Below, one piece after another: positions 53,807 to 62,706 of a DNA stretch of 64,000 nt; the first letter of the stretch is position 1, and every line of letters starts with the position of its first letter. The notes under the pieces were generated by a model that did not search any database, was not told the origin of the DNA, and saw only the letters and a list, made by a program, of their open reading frames with translations. Source of the stretch: Microbacterium pseudoresistens (GTDB lineage Bacteria; Actinomycetota; Actinomycetes; Actinomycetales; Microbacteriaceae); NCBI RefSeq assembly GCF_013409745.1, contig NZ_JACCBH010000001.1, forward strand, positions 1,054,001 through 1,118,000, written 5' to 3'. The position numbers and the translations under genes were made by a program.

Positions 53807-53971
53807 ATGTGGACAGTTCTTCTCCTCTTGCTTGTGGCATGGGTGGTGCTGTCGATCGTGGGATTCGTGTTCGAGGGGCTGCTCTGGTTGGCCATCATCG
53901 GAATCGTGCTCTTCGTCGGCACCCTGATCTTCGGGATACTCCGACAGCGCGCCAAGCGCGCCAAGGCGTAA
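53807..53971 (+). CDS. Small hydrophobic membrane protein
   Basis: 54 residues: MWTVLLLLLVAWVVLSIVGF, a short turn, a second helix LLWLAIIGIVLFVGTLIFGI, and a basic tail RQRAKRAKA. It is a two-helix membrane peptide like many in actinobacteria. A GTG three codons upstream is an alternative start. Function unknown. Confidence 0.65.
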   Translation: MWTVLLLLLVAWVVLSIVGFVFEGLLWLAIIGIVLFVGTLIFGILRQRAKRAKA

Positions 53972-54029
53972 CCACCTCGCGCGGGATGCACGGGGCGCGA
54001 TTCACCTTCTTTGCCATTGCGCGGGGGTT

Positions 54030-55067
54030 CTACAGGCGTGACGGCCGTTGCCGGGCGGCGGTGCTCTTCTCCACCGAGTTCGTTCGGGCCGACACTCGCA
54101 CGCGCAGGGCGCCTGGGCGGACGCTGACGCGGACACGGGTGATGTGACCGAAGCTGTCGCCGTCGAGTTCGATGGGGTGGGGGGCGTCGAACCGGGCTTC
54201 GAACCGGGTTCCTTGAACGTAGGCGAGTGCGTGGAGGTCGGGTGTCTGCTGGAGGAGTCTGCGGCTGAGCGGGGAGCGGCGGGCGAGGCCTTGTAGGGTG
54301 AGGCGGGTTCCGATCCGCGCCCACCCAAAGCGTCCTGTCGGGCGCATCATCACGACGTCCAACAGCCCGTCGTCGATGATCGCAGCGGGGATCAGCACCA
54401 TGTTCCCGGTGAGGGTTCCGCAGTTGCCGACGATGACCGTGTGCGCCCGCGTTGACCTCACTCGCCCTCCGTCGATTCGATAGTCGAGATGGAAGAGCTT
54501 GTTCGCGATGACCGAGCGGGCGATCGGCGTGACGTACGCGAACCAGCCGAGATGCTTCTTCGCGATGGTGCTTGTGCTCTCCGCCATCTTCGCATCCAGT
54601 CCGATGCCGGCCATGACCATGAACGTGTGCGAACGCCGGGTGCCGCTCTCGTCCTCGAGCTCAGCCACCCCGACATCCACGAACCGGTCCTCACCTGCGA
54701 AGGCAACGGAGACGCAGGCGGCGATGTCGTTGAGCGGCGCACCGACATCACGAGCAAGAAGATTGCCGGTACCCCGGGGAACCAGCGCGACCGGGATGCC
54801 CGTCCCTTGCATCACCTCCGCGACGGCTCGGACCGTGCCGTCGCCGCCCGCGACCATCACCACCGCCGGAGCAGCAGCGAGAGCGTGCTCCGCGGCGGCC
54901 CGGCCCGCGTCGTCGCTGCGGGTCTCGTACCAGCGCGTCTGCGCCCACCCGTGCTGGACCTCATACTCCGCGACCACGGGGCGAAGCCGCTCCAGCGGGG
55001 TCTTCACCGGGTTGTAGACGACGGCGGCATGCCGTCGCCCGGCTGCCGGGTGGTCGTGCGTGCTCAC
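54030..55067 (-). CDS. Diacylglycerol kinase family lipid kinase
   Basis: 345 residues. Lipid kinase catalytic motif VMVAGGDGTVRAVAEVM, then LVPRGTGNLLARD, and the C-terminal beta-sandwich with PHPIELDGDSFG. The GTG start overlaps the desaturase stop (GTGA), so the two membrane-lipid genes are translationally coupled. Likely phosphorylates diacylglycerol or a related lipid at the membrane. Confidence 0.9.
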   Translation of the reverse strand: MSTHDHPAAGRRHAAVVYNPVKTPLERLRPVVAEYEVQHGWAQTRWYETRSDDAGRAAAEHALAAAPAVVMVAGGDGTVRAVAEVMQGTGIPVALVPRGTGNLLARDVGAPLNDIAACVSVAFAGEDRFVDVGVAELEDESGTRRSHTFMVMAGIGLDAKMAESTSTIAKKHLGWFAYVTPIARSVIANKLFHLDYRIDGGRVRSTRAHTVIVGNCGTLTGNMVLIPAAIIDDGLLDVVMMRPTGRFGWARIGTRLTLQGLARRSPLSRRLLQQTPDLHALAYVQGTRFEARFDAPHPIELDGDSFGHITRVRVSVRPGALRVRVSARTNSVEKSTAARQRPSRL

Positions 55068-56164
55068 TGCGGGGCTGCGGTGAAGTAGCGGCGCTGCTCG
55101 ACCAGGGGGCAGGTGAACACGTCGCGCTCCCCGAGCCCGACACGGTTGATGTACCGCACGATGATCGCATAGGACGCCAGCAACCCGGTCTGCACATACG
55201 ACACTTCGTGGCTCCGGCAATAGGCGGCGATGATGGGCGCTGCCTTGCGCAGGTGAGGGCGTGGCATCGACGGGAACAGGTGATGCTCGATCTGATAGTT
55301 CAGCCCGCCCATCGCGGTGTCGAGCAGACGGCCGCCGCGGATGTTTCGGCTCATCATCGCCTGGCGGCGCAGGAAGTCGAAGCTCGCATCGCTCGGCACG
55401 ATCGGCATCCCCTTGTGGTTCGGGGCGAAAGAGACGCCCATGTAGAACCCGAAGAGCCCGAGCTGCACCGCGAGGAACACGAACGCGATGCCCGGCGACA
55501 GCACGAGGAAGACGAGCACCGGGAAACCGACCAGCCGGACCAAGAGGAACCCGATCTCGACCCATCGCCTGCTCAACGGACCGCGCGTGACCACCCGACG
55601 CACCCCGGAAGCATGCAGCGAGACGCCCTCCAGGAGCAGGATCGGGAAGAAGAAGATCCCCTGATGCGAGCGCAACCACGACAGAACCCGCCCTCTCGGC
55701 GCGGCACGCTCGGGAGCCACGACGATCACCGGCAGCTCGATGTCCGGATCGGATCCCAGCTTGTTCGGATTCGCGTGGTGACGGGTGTGCTTGTGCTGCC
55801 ACCACCCGTAGCTCATCCCCACCAGCAGGTCGCCGAGGACAAGGCTCACCCAATCATTCCACTTGCCCGAGACGAAGATCTGCCGGTGCGCTGAATCATG
55901 ACCGAGAAAGGCGATCTGCGTGAAGACGACGGCCAGGAACGCTGCTGTGAACAACTGCCACCAGGTATCGCCGATCCACACGAACGCCAGCAAACCTCCG
56001 GCGAGCACGAGCGGCAGACCGATCAGCTTCGACCAGTAATACCCATACCGGCGACGCAGCAACCCCCGATCCCGGATCGTCTTCGCCAGAGCCGTGAACT
56101 CACTCCCGGCCCGGGTGCCCTGTCGATTCTCTGAGCGCGGTGTGGTCGAACGAATCCCATCCAT
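55064..56164 (-). CDS. Fatty acid desaturase
   Basis: 366 residues. Four to six helices and all three His boxes: HDSAH (89-93), HKHTRHH (124-130) and QIEHHLFP near residue 295. This is the acyl-lipid/acyl-CoA desaturase type with a diiron centre. It shares an operon with the lipid kinase, suggesting membrane adjustment. Confidence 0.93.
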   Translation of the reverse strand: MDGIRSTTPRSENRQGTRAGSEFTALAKTIRDRGLLRRRYGYYWSKLIGLPLVLAGGLLAFVWIGDTWWQLFTAAFLAVVFTQIAFLGHDSAHRQIFVSGKWNDWVSLVLGDLLVGMSYGWWQHKHTRHHANPNKLGSDPDIELPVIVVAPERAAPRGRVLSWLRSHQGIFFFPILLLEGVSLHASGVRRVVTRGPLSRRWVEIGFLLVRLVGFPVLVFLVLSPGIAFVFLAVQLGLFGFYMGVSFAPNHKGMPIVPSDASFDFLRRQAMMSRNIRGGRLLDTAMGGLNYQIEHHLFPSMPRPHLRKAAPIIAAYCRSHEVSYVQTGLLASYAIIVRYINRVGLGERDVFTCPLVEQRRYFTAAPQ

Positions 56165-56197
56165 GATGCGCCCCGCATCCCAAGGTCACGAACGTCA

Positions 56198-56749
56198 TCA
56201 ACGCCCCTGACCACCCTCGTCAGTCCAGTCGTCGATGCGGGCACGATCGTCGGTCGCCGCGGATCGCTGATCCGACGCGGATCCCGATCCTGGCACTCCG
56301 TCCGCGGAAGTGGGGAAGGTCACCGACTCCGCCAATGCCGCAACAGAGGCCGCTCTGTCCTGCTCGCCGGCAGCCGCCTCACGGAACCGGGCTGCCGCCG
56401 CATCCTGCTTGGCCCGGACGCCCTCGCTGATCTCCGCGAGCCGGTCAGCGAGCACGCCGCCGAGGCCGTCGCGCAACTCCTCGAGGTTCGTGTTCGCGAT
56501 CTCCAAGCGACGATCCGAGATCGTCAGCTCAACGGTCGAGTAGCCCGCCTTCGCGAGACGAGCCCGTGTCTCGCTCGCCAGGATCTCCGTGATCTCGTCC
56601 CGTTCGGGGCGGCGCGTGAACACCGCCTCCACCGTGTAACGATCCGGGGCCTCATCGGTCATCAGCGCAGCAGGCAACGAACCCACCAGCACCGATCCCA
56701 GGCCCAGCGTCGCGGTATCTGCACCGCTCGTTCGTGTCTGCGTCTCCAT
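56198..56749 (-). CDS. Hypothetical helical protein
   Basis: 183 residues of unknown function. Residues about 37-90 have alternating charge and a possible beta-alpha fold (YTVEAVFTRRPERDEITEIL), then a long Ala/Arg/Glu helix (95-140) and a disordered tail. It lies 33 bases upstream of the desaturase gene and may be in the same unit. Confidence 0.6.
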   Translation of the reverse strand: METQTRTSGADTATLGLGSVLVGSLPAALMTDEAPDRYTVEAVFTRRPERDEITEILASETRARLAKAGYSTVELTISDRRLEIANTNLEELRDGLGGVLADRLAEISEGVRAKQDAAAARFREAAAGEQDRAASVAALAESVTFPTSADGVPGSGSASDQRSAATDDRARIDDWTDEGGQGR

Positions 56750-57063
56750 AACCCGACGTTACGCCCCCAACATGTACGCCTCACAGGTTCAACCAAACCC
56801 GCGCGCGCCGCAGAAGCCCCCAGAAATCAAGCGACGTCAGCGCAGTGGTCATATTCGCACCAGGCTTCGATGCCGTGACATGTCTGGGCATGGCACGTGA
56901 CCTGCACTACGCGCAAGTGACAGACCCATTCGCACGCCCCTTCTACGCGTGAGGGACAAGAATCGACATCAGTCCCAGGAGATCCTGAGCATCGCCGTCG
57001 TTGGTCTCTTTCGATCCTTGCGGAGCAAGGCAGAGCACTTTTCTCGCGCTTCCGACGAAGACG
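56750..57063. other. Gap with no gene recognised
   Basis: Frames here are short and lack family features. There is a 6-bp stem CCTTGC/GCAAGG (57014-57028) followed nine bases on by CTTTT, a weak possible terminator for the plus strand. Confidence 0.4.
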
Positions 57064-57100
57064 GCCCCGGATCCGAGATGTAAAATCCCAGATCCGGGGC
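57064..57100 (-). terminator. Terminator hairpin after tRNA-Leu
   Basis: Perfect 10-bp stem GCCCCGGATC/GATCCGGGGC (57064-57073 and 57091-57100) just beyond the 3' end of the tRNA; the loop (minus strand) contains ATTTTA. Confidence 0.75.
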
Positions 57101-57113
57101 CATTTCATTCGCG

Positions 57114-57197
57114 TGCGCGAGGGGGGACTTGAACCCCCACGCCCTTGCAGGCACTGGCACCTGAAGCCAGCGCGTCTACCTATTCCGCCACTCGCGC
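57114..57197 (-). tRNA. tRNA-Leu (anticodon CAG)
   Basis: 84 bases on the minus strand. Acceptor GCGCGAG pairs with CTCGCGC, discriminator A at 57114, no encoded CCA. The anticodon arm is CTGGC-TTCAGGT-GCCAG, giving CAG at positions 34-36. A long variable arm (TGCCTGCAAGGGCG region) and T-arm GGGGGTTCAAGTCCCCC are as in class II tRNAs. Reads CUG, a very frequent codon here. Confidence 0.93.
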
Positions 57198-57371
57198 ATG
57201 TCGGATCCTCGAATCCAACCTCCCGAGAATATCACGGGTCCGGAGCACCCGAAGCGCCGCTCCGCCCCGCCCGCGCCCGGCATCCCTCACGGCATCCCCT
57301 CACAGGCAACGGGGCGCACTCAGCCCGTGTGGCTAACATGGGCCTACCGATCGCCCAGCCTTGGGAGCCCC

Positions 57372-58076
57372 GTGGGACTACTAGACAGCTTCGAGAAGGG
57401 TCTCGAGCGCGCCGTGAACAGCGCGTTCGCCAAGACCTTCCGCAGCGGCATCCAGCCTGTCGAGATCGCGTCCGCCCTGCGCCGCGAGATCGACACGAAG
57501 GCGGCGGTCGTCAGCCGCGATCGCATCCTCGCCCCCAGCAGCTTCGTCGTGCACCTCAGCGATGACGACACCGCCGCCATGCGCGGCCTCGGCGCCGGAC
57601 TCACGGATGAATTGCGCGCTCTGCTGTCAAAACATGCGCGCGCGCAGGGGTACAGCTTTCCCGGCCCGCTCACGATCGCGATCGAGTCCGACGACAAGGT
57701 CGCCACGGGCACGGTGACGGTGATCTCCGGCGCCGCCGACGAACGCGTCACCTGGCAGGCGATCGTCGAGGTCGACGGATCGCGTCATCCGCTGGGCAAG
57801 GCCCGCACGGTGATCGGCCGCGGCAGCGATGCCGACATCACGATCGGCGATGCGGGCTCCAGCCGCAAGCACGCCGAGGTGCTGTGGGACGGCGAACGCG
57901 CCATGCTGCGCGACCTGGGCTCCACGAACGGCACGAAGGTCGACGGGCAGAAGGTGCGCGAGGCGCCGCTCCCCTCCGACACCGTCGTCACGATCGGCCG
58001 CACCGACCTCGTCTTCCGCATCGTCCCCGTCGCCGATCGCGGCGATGACGCGACCCGCGCCTTCGGAGCCCTGTGA
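57372..58076 (+). CDS. fhaA: FHA domain protein with DUF3662 (FhaA-like)
   Basis: 234 residues from GTG 57372 (GGGAG upstream; longer frames to 57198 run into the tRNA). The N-terminal DUF3662 begins GLLDSFEKGLERAVNSAFAK, and the C-terminal FHA domain has TVIGRGSDADI, SSRKHAEV and LGSTNGTKVDG, which bind phosphothreonine. FhaA in mycobacteria is a substrate of PknA/PknB and regulates peptidoglycan synthesis. Head of the envelope operon. Confidence 0.92.
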   Translation: MGLLDSFEKGLERAVNSAFAKTFRSGIQPVEIASALRREIDTKAAVVSRDRILAPSSFVVHLSDDDTAAMRGLGAGLTDELRALLSKHARAQGYSFPGPLTIAIESDDKVATGTVTVISGAADERVTWQAIVEVDGSRHPLGKARTVIGRGSDADITIGDAGSSRKHAEVLWDGERAMLRDLGSTNGTKVDGQKVREAPLPSDTVVTIGRTDLVFRIVPVADRGDDATRAFGAL

Positions 58077-58092
58077 TGGGAGCCCTGTGATG
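58065..58092 (+). repeat. Tandem duplication of the fhaA-fhaB stop-start junction
   Basis: GGAGCCCTGTGATG occurs twice, at 58065-58078 and 58079-58092, back to back and perfect. The unit includes the fhaA TGA, overlapping an ATG. The second copy's ATG starts fhaB; the first gives a four-residue microORF (MGAL). Confidence 0.85.
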
Positions 58093-58605
58093 AGCGAGCT
58101 GACCCTGCTGCTGCTGCGGATCGGATTCCTGGTCCTGCTGTGGTTCTTCGTGTTCGCGGTGGTGTACTCGCTGCGCGCCGACCTGTTCGGCGTGCGCGTG
58201 CGCAAACTCCCGCAGGCCGCCGAGGCCGGTGCCGGCGCCGCTCCTGCCAAGCCCGCCGCTCCGACCGCCAGGCCCGCGCCCACCGCGAAGGCGGGGGAGC
58301 CGGCGACCACATCGACTGCGACGCGACTGGTGATCACCTCCGGCCCGAAGGCGGGGCTCGAACTGCCCCTGGGCACCGATCCGATGACGATCGGCCGCTC
58401 GAGCGAGTCGGGCCTGGTCATCCGCGACGACTACACCTCCAGCCATCACGCGCGCCTGCTGCTGTGGGGCGACCGCTGGATGCTGCAGGACCTCGACTCC
58501 ACGAACGGCACCTTCCTCGGCGGCGAGCGCGTGGGCGCGCCCGCACCGATCCCGCTCGGCACGGCCATCAAGGTCGGCGCTACGACGTTCGAGCTGCGGG
58601 CGTAA
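58090..58605 (+). CDS. fhaB: FHA domain membrane protein (FhaB/FipA-like)
   Basis: 171 residues. One N-terminal helix (about 5-27), a Pro/Ala linker, then an FHA domain with MTIGRSSESGLVIRDDYTSSHHARL (key part: IGRSSESGLVI) and DSTNGTFLGG. FipA/FhaB binds phosphorylated partners at the division site in mycobacteria. Confidence 0.92.
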   Translation: MSELTLLLLRIGFLVLLWFFVFAVVYSLRADLFGVRVRKLPQAAEAGAGAAPAKPAAPTARPAPTAKAGEPATTSTATRLVITSGPKAGLELPLGTDPMTIGRSSESGLVIRDDYTSSHHARLLLWGDRWMLQDLDSTNGTFLGGERVGAPAPIPLGTAIKVGATTFELRA

Positions 58606-58614
58606 CCGGCGGCC

Positions 58615-59853
58615 ATGGTCTTCGAGGGCTCGAGCGCCGCGATCTCCCACACCGGGAAGGTCCGCTCCAACAACCAGGACTCCGGATACGCCGGCTCCAA
58701 CCTGTTCGTCGTCGCCGACGGCATGGGCGGCCACGCCGGGGGAGACGTGGCCTCCAGCCTCGCCATCCACCGGATGCAGCCGCTGGATCACCCGTACACC
58801 TCGACGGAGGATGCGCAGGCCGAGCTGCAGGCGGCGGCCACGACCGCGGCCGGCGACCTCATCCGCGCGGCGAAGGACCGCCCCGAGCTCGCAGGCCTGG
58901 GCACCACGCTCAGCGCGATCGCCATGGTCGGCGAGTACGCGGTGATCGGCCACATCGGCGACTCCCGCATCTACCTGTACCGCGACGACGCGCTCACCCA
59001 GATCACCGCCGACCACACGTTCGTGCAGCGCCTCGTCGACTCGGGCCGCATCACGCCGGAGGAGGCGCGCTTCCATCCGCGGCGCTCGGTGCTCATGCGC
59101 GTGCTCAGCGACATGGATGCCGACCCCGAGCTCGACATGTTCGTCATGCCGACCCAGCCGGGCGACCGCTGGCTGCTGTGCTCCGACGGCCTGTCGGGCG
59201 TGGTCGACGACGCGCACATGGACAAGGTTCTGCGGCTGGGCATGGCCCCCGGCCGCACCGCCGACAGCCTGCTCAAACTGGCGCTCGACGGCGGCGCGCC
59301 CGACAACGTGACGATCGTGATCGTCGACGTGGGAGGGCAGCATCCGCTCGTCTCCGGCACGGCGACGATCGTCGGCTCAGCCTCGAACCCGCAGGGCGTG
59401 GTCGTGCCCGCCGCCCGCCCCGCGCGCTCGAGCTGGCTGCACCCGGTGCGCCAGGCGGCGAACGAGCCGACGCACTTCGAGCCCGCCGCGGAGTACCTCG
59501 AGGAGCTCATCGAAGAGGATCGCCGCCGCGCGCGCCGACGGCGAGTCGGTTGGATCACCGGTCTCGTCGTCGTCGTCGCCCTTATCGCCGCCGCGCTGTT
59601 CGGCGGCTACAACTGGACGCAGACGCGCTACTTCGTGGGTGCCGATGACGACACCGTGGTCATCTACCGCGGCATCCAGCAGGACATCGGGCCGATCTCG
59701 CTGTCGAGCGTGCACGAGGACACGGGCATCCGCTTGAAGGACCTGCCCTCGTTCGATCGTTCTCAGGTGCAGCGCACGATCACGGCCCGTTCGCTCGACG
59801 ACGCCGAACGGATCGTCGACCGGCTGCGCACCTCGGCGGGAGACGATCGATGA
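58615..59853 (+). CDS. pstP: PP2C-type Ser/Thr phosphatase (PstP-like)
   Basis: 412 residues. PP2C motifs SNNQDSGYAG, VADGMGGHAGGD, GHIGDSRIYLY, CSDGLSGVV and PDNVTIVIVDV bind the metal pair. A helix at about 317-340 then leads to an extracellular C-terminus. It reverses PknA/PknB phosphorylation. Nine bases after fhaB. Confidence 0.93.
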   Translation: MVFEGSSAAISHTGKVRSNNQDSGYAGSNLFVVADGMGGHAGGDVASSLAIHRMQPLDHPYTSTEDAQAELQAAATTAAGDLIRAAKDRPELAGLGTTLSAIAMVGEYAVIGHIGDSRIYLYRDDALTQITADHTFVQRLVDSGRITPEEARFHPRRSVLMRVLSDMDADPELDMFVMPTQPGDRWLLCSDGLSGVVDDAHMDKVLRLGMAPGRTADSLLKLALDGGAPDNVTIVIVDVGGQHPLVSGTATIVGSASNPQGVVVPAARPARSSWLHPVRQAANEPTHFEPAAEYLEELIEEDRRRARRRRVGWITGLVVVVALIAAALFGGYNWTQTRYFVGADDDTVVIYRGIQQDIGPISLSSVHEDTGIRLKDLPSFDRSQVQRTITARSLDDAERIVDRLRTSAGDDR

Positions 59854-61235
59854 CCGATCAGCTCACCGCCGACACGAGCGTGGTGCGCGCGCTGCGCCGG
59901 ATCCGGGGCCCGCAGACCCAGCGCAACCGCGAGTTCTGGCTGCTGGTGTTCGCCGTGCTGGTCGCCGGCGCGGCGATCACGCTCGTGCAGCTGGGGGCGC
60001 TGGGCGCCATCGACCCGATGATCCTGTTCATCGGCGGTGGGCTGGCCGTCATCGCGTTCGCCCTGCACGTCGTGCTGCGCTTCGTCGCCGCCGACGCCGA
60101 CCCCTTCGTGCTCCCCATCGCCACAGTGCTCACGGGGCTGGGGATCGCGATGATCTACCGGCTCGACATCGCCGACCACAGCACCGGGTGGGAAGCGGAC
60201 TCCAGCAAGCAGCTGGCCTGGACGGCCATCTCGATCGCCGGCGCCGTCGCGCTCGTCATCGCGCTGCGCAACTACCGGGTGCTGTACCGCTTCACCTATC
60301 TTTCCGGCCTGGGCGGCATCGTCCTGCTGCTCCTGCCGTTCGTGCCGGGCCTTTCCATTCCGGATGCGAACGCCGACGTGTGGGTCTCGCTCGGAGGCGT
60401 CTTCTCGTTCCAGCCGGGAGAGATCGCCAAGATCCTGCTCGCGATCTTCTTCGCCGGCTACCTCGTGCGCACCCGGGAGAGCCTGTCGTCGGTGGGCAAG
60501 AAGTGGCTCGGCATCACGTGGCCGCGGATGCGCGAACTCGGCCCGGTGATCGTGGTCTGGATCATCTCGCTGGGCATCATCGTCGCCCAGCGAGACCTGG
60601 GCACCGGCGTGCTCATCTTCGGCATGTTCATCGCGATGCTCTACGTCGCCACGGGAAAGACGAGCTGGGTGCTCATCGGCCTGGCGATGGTCGCGATCGG
60701 CGTCGCCATCGCCACCCGGGTGCTCAGCTACGTGCAGGGCCGTTTCACGAACTGGCTCGACGCGTTCAACCCCGAGCTCATCGACGCTCAGGGCGGCAGC
60801 TACCAGCTGGTGCAGGGCATCTTCGGCCTCGCGCACGGCGGGCTCATCGGCACCGGTTTCGGCCAGGGCCGCCCGCAGCTGACCCCGCTCGCCGAGAGCG
60901 ACTACATCATCCCGAGCCTGGGCGAGGAGCTGGGCCTGATCGGGCTGTTCGCCATCCTCTGCCTCTACATGGTGTTCACCAGCCGCGGCCTGCGGATCGG
61001 CCTGGCGGGGCAGGACGACTTCGGCAAACTGCTGGCCACGGGGCTGTCGTTCACGATCGCGCTGCAGGTGTTCATCATGGTCGGCGGCGTGACCCGGGTC
61101 ATTCCGCTGACGGGTCTGACGACGCCGTTCCTCGCCGCCGGCGGATCCTCGCTCGTGGCGAACTGGCTCATCGTGGCGCTGCTGCTGCGCATCTCCGACG
61201 GGGTGCGCCGCCAGCCGCGCGTGGTGATCGGATGA
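59850..61235 (+). CDS. rodA: SEDS peptidoglycan polymerase (FtsW/RodA/SpoVE family)
   Basis: 461 residues, about 12 helices. Landmarks: FQPGEIAKILLAIFFA, AQRDLGTGVLIF, YQLVQGIFGLAHGGLIGTGFGQG (key part: GIFGLAHGGLIGTGFGQG) and ESDYIIPSLGEELGLIG. SEDS proteins polymerise lipid II glycan strands with a partner PBP, here the next gene. ATG overlaps the pstP stop. Confidence 0.93.
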   Translation: MTDQLTADTSVVRALRRIRGPQTQRNREFWLLVFAVLVAGAAITLVQLGALGAIDPMILFIGGGLAVIAFALHVVLRFVAADADPFVLPIATVLTGLGIAMIYRLDIADHSTGWEADSSKQLAWTAISIAGAVALVIALRNYRVLYRFTYLSGLGGIVLLLLPFVPGLSIPDANADVWVSLGGVFSFQPGEIAKILLAIFFAGYLVRTRESLSSVGKKWLGITWPRMRELGPVIVVWIISLGIIVAQRDLGTGVLIFGMFIAMLYVATGKTSWVLIGLAMVAIGVAIATRVLSYVQGRFTNWLDAFNPELIDAQGGSYQLVQGIFGLAHGGLIGTGFGQGRPQLTPLAESDYIIPSLGEELGLIGLFAILCLYMVFTSRGLRIGLAGQDDFGKLLATGLSFTIALQVFIMVGGVTRVIPLTGLTTPFLAAGGSSLVANWLIVALLLRISDGVRRQPRVVIG

Positions 61236-61252
61236 GGACGGTGATCGGATGA
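61223..61252 (+). repeat. Duplication of the rodA-pbpA stop-start junction
   Basis: GGTGATCGGATGA is present at 61223-61235 and again at 61240-61252, 17 bases apart, with GGAC between. The first copy holds the rodA TGA, the second the pbpA ATG. Without the copy the genes would overlap as ATGA. Confidence 0.85.
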
Positions 61253-62706
61253 CCAAAGAGCTTCGCCGCATCAGCATCGTCGTCCTGATGATGTTCCTGT
61301 CGCTGTTCGTGGCGGTCAGCTGGATCCAGGTCGTCGACGCCGAAAGTCTCGGGCAGAACGACCACAACCGCCGCACCCTGCTGGACAGCTACCAGATCCA
61401 GCGCGGATCGATCATCGTCGCGGGATCCCCGATCGCCTCGTCGACGCCATCCAACGACATGTACTCGTTCCAGCGGCAGTACGCCGACCCGGGACTGTGG
61501 TCCAGTGTCACCGGCTTCTACAACCCCGCGCTGGGCAGCGCCACCGGCATCGAGCGGGCGCTGAACAGCGAGCTGTCGGGCACCGGGGGCACGCAGTTCT
61601 TCGCCACCGTGGAGCGCATCATCTCGGGCCAGCCGCAGCACGGCGCCAACGTCGTTCTGAGCCTCGACCCGGCCGCGCAACAGGCCGCGTACGAGGCGCT
61701 GCAGGGCTACCAGGGTGCGGTGCTCGCCATCGAGCCCAAATCGGGGCGCATCCTCGCCATGGTCTCCACGCCCGGATTCGATCCGAACGCGATCGCCGTG
61801 CACGATCCGGATGCCGCCGAGGCCGCCTACGACACGCTCGACGCCGATCCCGCCGACCCGCTGTACAACCGGGCGATCGCCGGGGGCCTGAACCCCCCGG
61901 GCTCGACGTTCAAGGTCGTCGTCGCCGCGGCGGCGCTCGCCTCCGGTCAATACACGATGGACTCCGCCTTCCCCAACCCGGCCGCCTACACGCTGCCCGG
62001 CACGACCACAGCCGTGCACAACGCCTGGGGCGGCACCTGCGGATCGGGCGCGACGGTGACGCTGTCGGAGGCGCTCCGCCTCAGCTGCAACATCCCGATG
62101 GCGGAGCTGGCCGCAGAGCTCGGCGACGACGCCATCAAGGAGATGGCCGAGAAGTTCGGCTTCAACCAGTCGTTCGAGACGCCCCTGGAGTCGACGCCGT
62201 CGAGCTACCCGTCGGGACTGGACGACGCGCAGACCGCTCTGACCGGGTTCGGACAGGGCAAGGTCACCGCGACGCCGCTGCAGATGGCCATGGTCGCGGC
62301 GGGCATCGCCAACGACGGCGTGGTGATGAAGCCGCGGATGGTCGACAGCGTGCTGGGCGATGACCTCTCGGTGCTCAAGGCCTACGAGGACTCGGAGCTG
62401 GGCCGCGCGCTGAGCGGCGACGAGGCGAAGGCGATCACCGCCGCGCTGGTGGCCGGCGTCCAGGGTGGCGCGGCGCAGGGTGCAAGAATAGACGGCATCG
62501 ACGTGGCCGGGAAGACCGGCACGGCGGAGAACGGTGACGACAAGCCTTACACGCTCTGGTTCACCGGGTTCGCGCCGGCCGAGAACCCGGAGATCGCCGT
62601 GGCGGTCGTCGTCGAGGATGGCGGGGGTATGAATCAGTCCGGGTCCGGTGACGAGATCGCGTCACCGATTGCGAAGAAGGTCATTGAGGCGGTGCTGGGC
62701 AGATGA
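61249..62706 (+). CDS. pbpA: Penicillin-binding protein (PbpA-type transpeptidase)
   Basis: 485 residues. One N-terminal helix (about 8-28), a PBP dimer-like domain, then the transpeptidase with SxxK at Ser219-T-F-Lys222, SxN at 279-281 (SCN) and KTG at 422-424. It cross-links peptidoglycan with the SEDS partner. ATGA overlap with the kinase gene. Confidence 0.94.
   Translation: MTKELRRISIVVLMMFLSLFVAVSWIQVVDAESLGQNDHNRRTLLDSYQIQRGSIIVAGSPIASSTPSNDMYSFQRQYADPGLWSSVTGFYNPALGSATGIERALNSELSGTGGTQFFATVERIISGQPQHGANVVLSLDPAAQQAAYEALQGYQGAVLAIEPKSGRILAMVSTPGFDPNAIAVHDPDAAEAAYDTLDADPADPLYNRAIAGGLNPPGSTFKVVVAAAALASGQYTMDSAFPNPAAYTLPGTTTAVHNAWGGTCGSGATVTLSEALRLSCNIPMAELAAELGDDAIKEMAEKFGFNQSFETPLESTPSSYPSGLDDAQTALTGFGQGKVTATPLQMAMVAAGIANDGVVMKPRMVDSVLGDDLSVLKAYEDSELGRALSGDEAKAITAALVAGVQGGAAQGARIDGIDVAGKTGTAENGDDKPYTLWFTGFAPAENPEIAVAVVVEDGGGMNQSGSGDEIASPIAKKVIEAVLGR

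Noticed and set aside
57198..57371. Longer start for fhaA at 57198
   Set aside because: It would abut the tRNA gene; the added residues are Pro/Arg-rich noise, and GTG 57372 has a ribosome site and the family N-terminus.
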